Assembly: GCA_945910005.1 (NCBI GenBank)
Contig: OX246749.1
Location: forward strand, 30,706,311-30,770,310
Reading direction: 5' to 3'
Length of the DNA: 64,000 bases
Origin: Isoperla grammatica
Lineage: Eukaryota > Arthropoda > Insecta > Plecoptera > Perlodidae
The position numbers and the translations under genes were made by a program. A model generated the notes under the pieces. It made no database searches, was not told the origin of the DNA, and was given only the letters and a program-made list of their open reading frames with translations. Positions 60,834 through 64,000 of this stretch are shown here, in pieces. The first letter of the stretch is position 1. Each line of letters starts with the position of its first letter.

Positions 60834-61240
60834 CATATTTCTTTTCTCATAACTATAATCTGCTCTCTCTTTAATCTGATATTAGCTATGTACATTTTTT
60901 ATTTAATTACGGCACCCTATGAACCTAACTCTGAGCAACTGCCAAACTCATTCTCCTTCAAATACTTTTTAAACATACTTTAAAATATAGCTTAGATAGT
61001 ATTCAATAGTTTTTAATTCCCTTCTTTCTTTACTAGTGTTTTTTGTCCCTTATAAGTTGGCTGTAATGTCTCCACTAGCACATGGACCTACCTCTGGCGT
61101 TGCAGGGTTCGCGCACAGTCCGCCAAACCGGCTGGCCACTCCCCCCTCCCCTCTTTCCCGTCAAACTGTCGATGCACCAAACACATTAGAACTATTGCGT
61201 AGCTTTCTCTCCCTCCATCCTAGATCTTTTTTTTTTTGGC
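60834..61240. other. No recognisable gene
   Basis: AT-rich then C-rich sequence with a T run near 61230. It separates the ORF1 fragment from the next LINE. Confidence 0.4.
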
Positions 61241-61740
61241 CGTGACTGAGCTAGTTCTCGGTATGGAGGGGGATCTACGGGGGTTAGGTTGCCCTGGAAA
61301 CTGGGCCGGTCCGGATCCCTGAAAAGGGTGAAGAGCTGGTCTGGGATCTGGAGCAGCCTGCCTTAACGATGTATCTTACCCTCCTAGCCCATGGTTCACC
61401 TTCACGTGGTACGGCTGTTAAGGTTGGCAACGAGGGGGGCGGGGGTGATTGTTGGCTAGTGCATATGATCCCCCAAACCCTTACGCTAACCGAACTAAGA
61501 ACCGGGTGGGACTTGCCTTAATTGGCTGGTCCTAGCAGAAGGAAAACTGCTTGGTTAAACCCACCAAACCTAATAGGTTGGGAACTAGGCCTAAAGGTTC
61601 ATTGATCGAAGGTGCATTTAGCGGTCTTACTAGCCTTATCCCCGGGTATTTGGCGCCCCCGGGGAGACACGCAAGCCTTGCTTCTGTAAAGCGCTCTGCA
61701 GAGGTGACCAATATTTCGTCTACACTCGTGGGATACAAAA

Positions 61741-63285
61741 ATGAATACTCAAAACAAACCAATAACGAGGAAAGTGATAAAGGATAAGGAAACGGACATG
61801 GAAAAGGAAAAGACAACTGACTCTGATGATGAAGGGACGGATGACTCATCTTATTATGAGAGGAGAAATGCCAGCGATGCTTTCAATAAGTCAACTATGA
61901 CTCAGAGATCTGAGGAAAAGAAGCAGAGAGAGAAACAGCCACAGCAGGCTATGGAGAGCAAAGTAAAATGGAAGCTGGATAACCAACAGGATCAGGCATT
62001 AGAAACAGGGACAACTCTCGTTAATAAATTTAACAAAAGCGAAAAGCTACTCAGAGACTTTGTCGACGGGGTTGATCGTATCTCGCAGACAAATAAGAAC
62101 GCTATATTCAACATGATTTACGACATGCAAGCGATCGTACATGCCATTATTCTAGATAATGCGAGGCTGGAATCGGCACTAAGCGAGAGAAGACTGATGG
62201 GGGAGGAAACCGCTAAAGTCGTTAAGGAGCTAAAAGAGATCAAGAAAGATCTGATTGAAAAGGCAAATAAAGATGAGGAAAACAGAGAATTGAATGAAAC
62301 GCAAATAATAGCGGTCTTTCGGAAAATGAACGACATGTGTAAGACACAGGGTGTTGACATGAAGAGTCTAAAGGAAGATATAAGTGAAATCAAAAACCAG
62401 CAAGCTAAATGCATTAATAACGTTAAAACCCTCCAGGAAATAGCCGGAGAAACGCATAAAAGCTATGCTGAGTCTGTAAAAGCAGGAAGTACCCAGCAGA
62501 TGTACGGATACGGAGAAAAAGCCAGGAGCCAGAAAACGAAGGTTATTCTGCTGAAAAGCGATGCAATAGAAACAACGGATCTATCTAGCACGCAAATAAA
62601 AGATAAAATTGAGTCAGAGCTGCTACCTGATATGCGACAGCTGAAAATAAAGCAGCTCCGAACCATAAGGGATAAGGGAGTACTCCTGGAATTGGATTCG
62701 GAAGCGGATGCTCAGACGCTTAGAGATAGTGAAAGGCTAAAGGATCTGGGATTCAAGATCGAGGAACCGAAAAGAGGGAATCCAAGGCTAATAGTCTACG
62801 ATGTGCACAATTCCACCTCTCATGAACAAGTGGTGGACGATATCTTTGATAAGAATATCGACACAGAACAGAAAGACAAGATGAACATAACATACTTATT
62901 TTCGACCACAAACACAAGAAGGGAGGGTCATAGAAACCTAGTGTTTCAAACGGACCCAGCATTATTCCAGAAGATAATGCGCAGAGAACGACTATATGTT
63001 AAGTATACGTCACATAGAGTGCTGGAATATCTGTCGGTTCCACGTTGCTTCAAGTGCCTGAGTTATGGCCATCTAAGCAAGGCCTGTAGTGCAACAGAGC
63101 GAATATGTAGACACTGTGGTGAGAATGGCCACAATCACCAAGAATGCCCAGACAAAGATAATAGCCCAGTATGTATAAACTGCTGGAATAAGAATCGAGA
63201 CCATAAGCATTCATACAGAGACCCGCAATGTCCGGAATACCAAAGAGCGAAGGAGGCGCTCATATCACGAATTAATTATGGCTAA
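61741..63285 (+). CDS. LINE ORF1 (gag-like) with three zinc knuckles
   Basis: 514 residues from ATG at 61741 (MNTQNKPITRK). An acidic/charged N-terminus leads into a long coiled-coil region (~90-240, for example KELKEIKKDLIEKANKDEE). A folded gag-like segment with KVILLKSDAIETTDL and LKDLGFKIEEPKRGNPRLIV follows. The C-terminus has CCHC knuckles CFKCLSYGHLSKAC and CRHCGENGHNHQEC, then a third, longer one (CINCWNKNRDHKHS to QCPEY). This is the gag layout of R1, LOA, I and Jockey LINEs. It binds the element RNA. The stop overlaps the ORF2 start (ATGGCTAA). Confidence 0.85.
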   Translation: MNTQNKPITRKVIKDKETDMEKEKTTDSDDEGTDDSSYYERRNASDAFNKSTMTQRSEEKKQREKQPQQAMESKVKWKLDNQQDQALETGTTLVNKFNKSEKLLRDFVDGVDRISQTNKNAIFNMIYDMQAIVHAIILDNARLESALSERRLMGEETAKVVKELKEIKKDLIEKANKDEENRELNETQIIAVFRKMNDMCKTQGVDMKSLKEDISEIKNQQAKCINNVKTLQEIAGETHKSYAESVKAGSTQQMYGYGEKARSQKTKVILLKSDAIETTDLSSTQIKDKIESELLPDMRQLKIKQLRTIRDKGVLLELDSEADAQTLRDSERLKDLGFKIEEPKRGNPRLIVYDVHNSTSHEQVVDDIFDKNIDTEQKDKMNITYLFSTTNTRREGHRNLVFQTDPALFQKIMRRERLYVKYTSHRVLEYLSVPRCFKCLSYGHLSKACSATERICRHCGENGHNHQECPDKDNSPVCINCWNKNRDHKHSYRDPQCPEYQRAKEALISRINYG

Positions 63286-64000
63286 TAAAACCATAAAGAA
63301 AAGTAAAGAGATGAGCATTATGCAAATTAATGCTCAAAGGTCGGTGGCGGTAATCGCGCAAGTTAGAAACTACGCAGAGCTGAATAACATCGATGTCCTG
63401 TTGATACAGGAACCCTATAGTTATCGTACCAACGACAAAATCAAAGGCTTCGGAGTTGGTTATAAAATTGTGCAGAAAGCAGGAGAGCAATGCTGGGCGG
63501 CTATTGTTATCCGCAACAAAGACTACACAGTTACGCAAGTTAACTCTTTATGCTCGCCCTATATGGCGGTGGCTATAATAGAAGGGACCTTTGGAGAAGT
63601 GATAGTCGCATCGGCATACTGTCCGCCAAAAAAGGAAATTGAGCCCCATATAGAGGAAATTGAGAGACTTGTAACATTTGCAGGACAAAGAGACATGATA
63701 CTAGGAGCCGACATAAACTCTGCCTCCCCTCTGTGGTTTGCGAAGCACCAAGATGAGCGAGGAGAAAGGGTTGAGCAAGCGCTCATGCAAATGAGACTGG
63801 ACGTCGTAAATACCAGCAGTCCGTTGTTCACTTTCAGTACCAAGAACGGTGAGTCAAATATTGACGTCACAATAGTTAATTCGCAGTGTTATACAAAAAT
63901 CGCGCAATGGGAAGTTAAGGAAGACGTCAGCACAAGCGACCACAGGGGAATAACATATCATTTTGTTCAACAAGGAGTGACAGAAATGGTGACACAAAGG
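63278..64000 (+). CDS. LINE ORF2, APE endonuclease domain (continues beyond window)
   Basis: ATG at 63278 overlaps the end of ORF1 by 8 nt, a common LINE arrangement suggesting termination-reinitiation. The frame is open for all 241 codons to the window end. Endonuclease blocks in order: MQINAQRSVAVIAQVRNY, VLLIQEPYSY, CWAAIVIRNK, VASAYCPPKKEIEPHIEE, MILGADINSASPLW, NIDVTIVNSQ, TSDHRGITY. The Asn, Glu, Asp and Ser-Asp-His residues expected in active enzymes are present. The reverse transcriptase should follow to the right. QEPYS and GADINSASPLW favour the R1/LOA group. Confidence 0.85.
   Translation, partial: MANKTIKKSKEMSIMQINAQRSVAVIAQVRNYAELNNIDVLLIQEPYSYRTNDKIKGFGVGYKIVQKAGEQCWAAIVIRNKDYTVTQVNSLCSPYMAVAIIEGTFGEVIVASAYCPPKKEIEPHIEEIERLVTFAGQRDMILGADINSASPLWFAKHQDERGERVEQALMQMRLDVVNTSSPLFTFSTKNGESNIDVTIVNSQCYTKIAQWEVKEDVSTSDHRGITYHFVQQGVTEMVTQR

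Larger units (their letters stand above)
61241..64000 (+). mobile_element. R1/LOA-type LINE, 5' half, apparently intact, cut by window edge
   Basis: A 5' leader of about 500 bp (rich in GGTTAGG-like blocks and ending GGGATACAAA before the ATG), ORF1, then the start of ORF2 overlapping it. No stop or frameshift in either visible frame. The left boundary is approximate. Confidence 0.7.

Overview
This is eukaryotic, repeat-dominated DNA from an invertebrate animal. Host genes are split by GT-AG introns, and most of the 64 kb is transposable elements, satellites and microsatellites. An arthropod is the best guess, because of an R1/LOA-type LINE at the right edge and a BEL/Pao integrase of arthropod flavour. 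The taxon is not proven.

Layout. 1-5.6 kb: an AT-rich 148-bp satellite, then a cluster of small terminal-inverted-repeat (TIR) elements, many nested. 5.8-8.4 kb: a host gene for a coiled-coil, lysine/serine-rich protein. 8.6-16.6 kb: tRNA-derived SINE copies, a 111-bp tandem array, a repeat element carrying one 92-bp unit, and a decayed CR1/Jockey-type LINE. 17-23 kb: a GT10 fucosyltransferase gene (minus strand), two candidate signal-peptide first exons pointing away from each other, two MITEs of one family, and two orphan exon candidates. 23.3-25.8 kb: about 26 units of the 92-bp satellite. 26-28.3 kb: a BEL/Pao element with most of pol deleted. 29.3-34.4 kb: a LINE-type ORF1 with a PHD-like finger and an SGNH-hydrolase-like domain, broken by two tandem-repeat expansions. 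34.6-50.9 kb: a small four-transmembrane gene on the minus strand whose two visible exons are 15.7 kb apart. 51-54.7 kb: a GC-rich 41-bp minisatellite. 56.4-59.4 kb: a 51-bp satellite. 60.2-64 kb: a LINE ORF1 fragment and the intact 5' half of an R1/LOA-type LINE running off the window.

The most striking structure lies in the 15.7-kb intron. A nearly intact Tx1-like LINE and two 5'-truncated relatives sit in series in a (TG)n/(CA)n array, all in the same orientation, each ending in a (TAA)n tail. The tail of the leftmost relative appears to have been split by an R4/Dong-type LINE, whose known relative prefers TAA repeats, and by a CR1-like LINE. One microsatellite-targeted element thus seems to have supplied the landing site for another.

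The host genes show no operon or shared pathway. Few are complete here: the fucosyltransferase and the coiled-coil gene lack their first exons.
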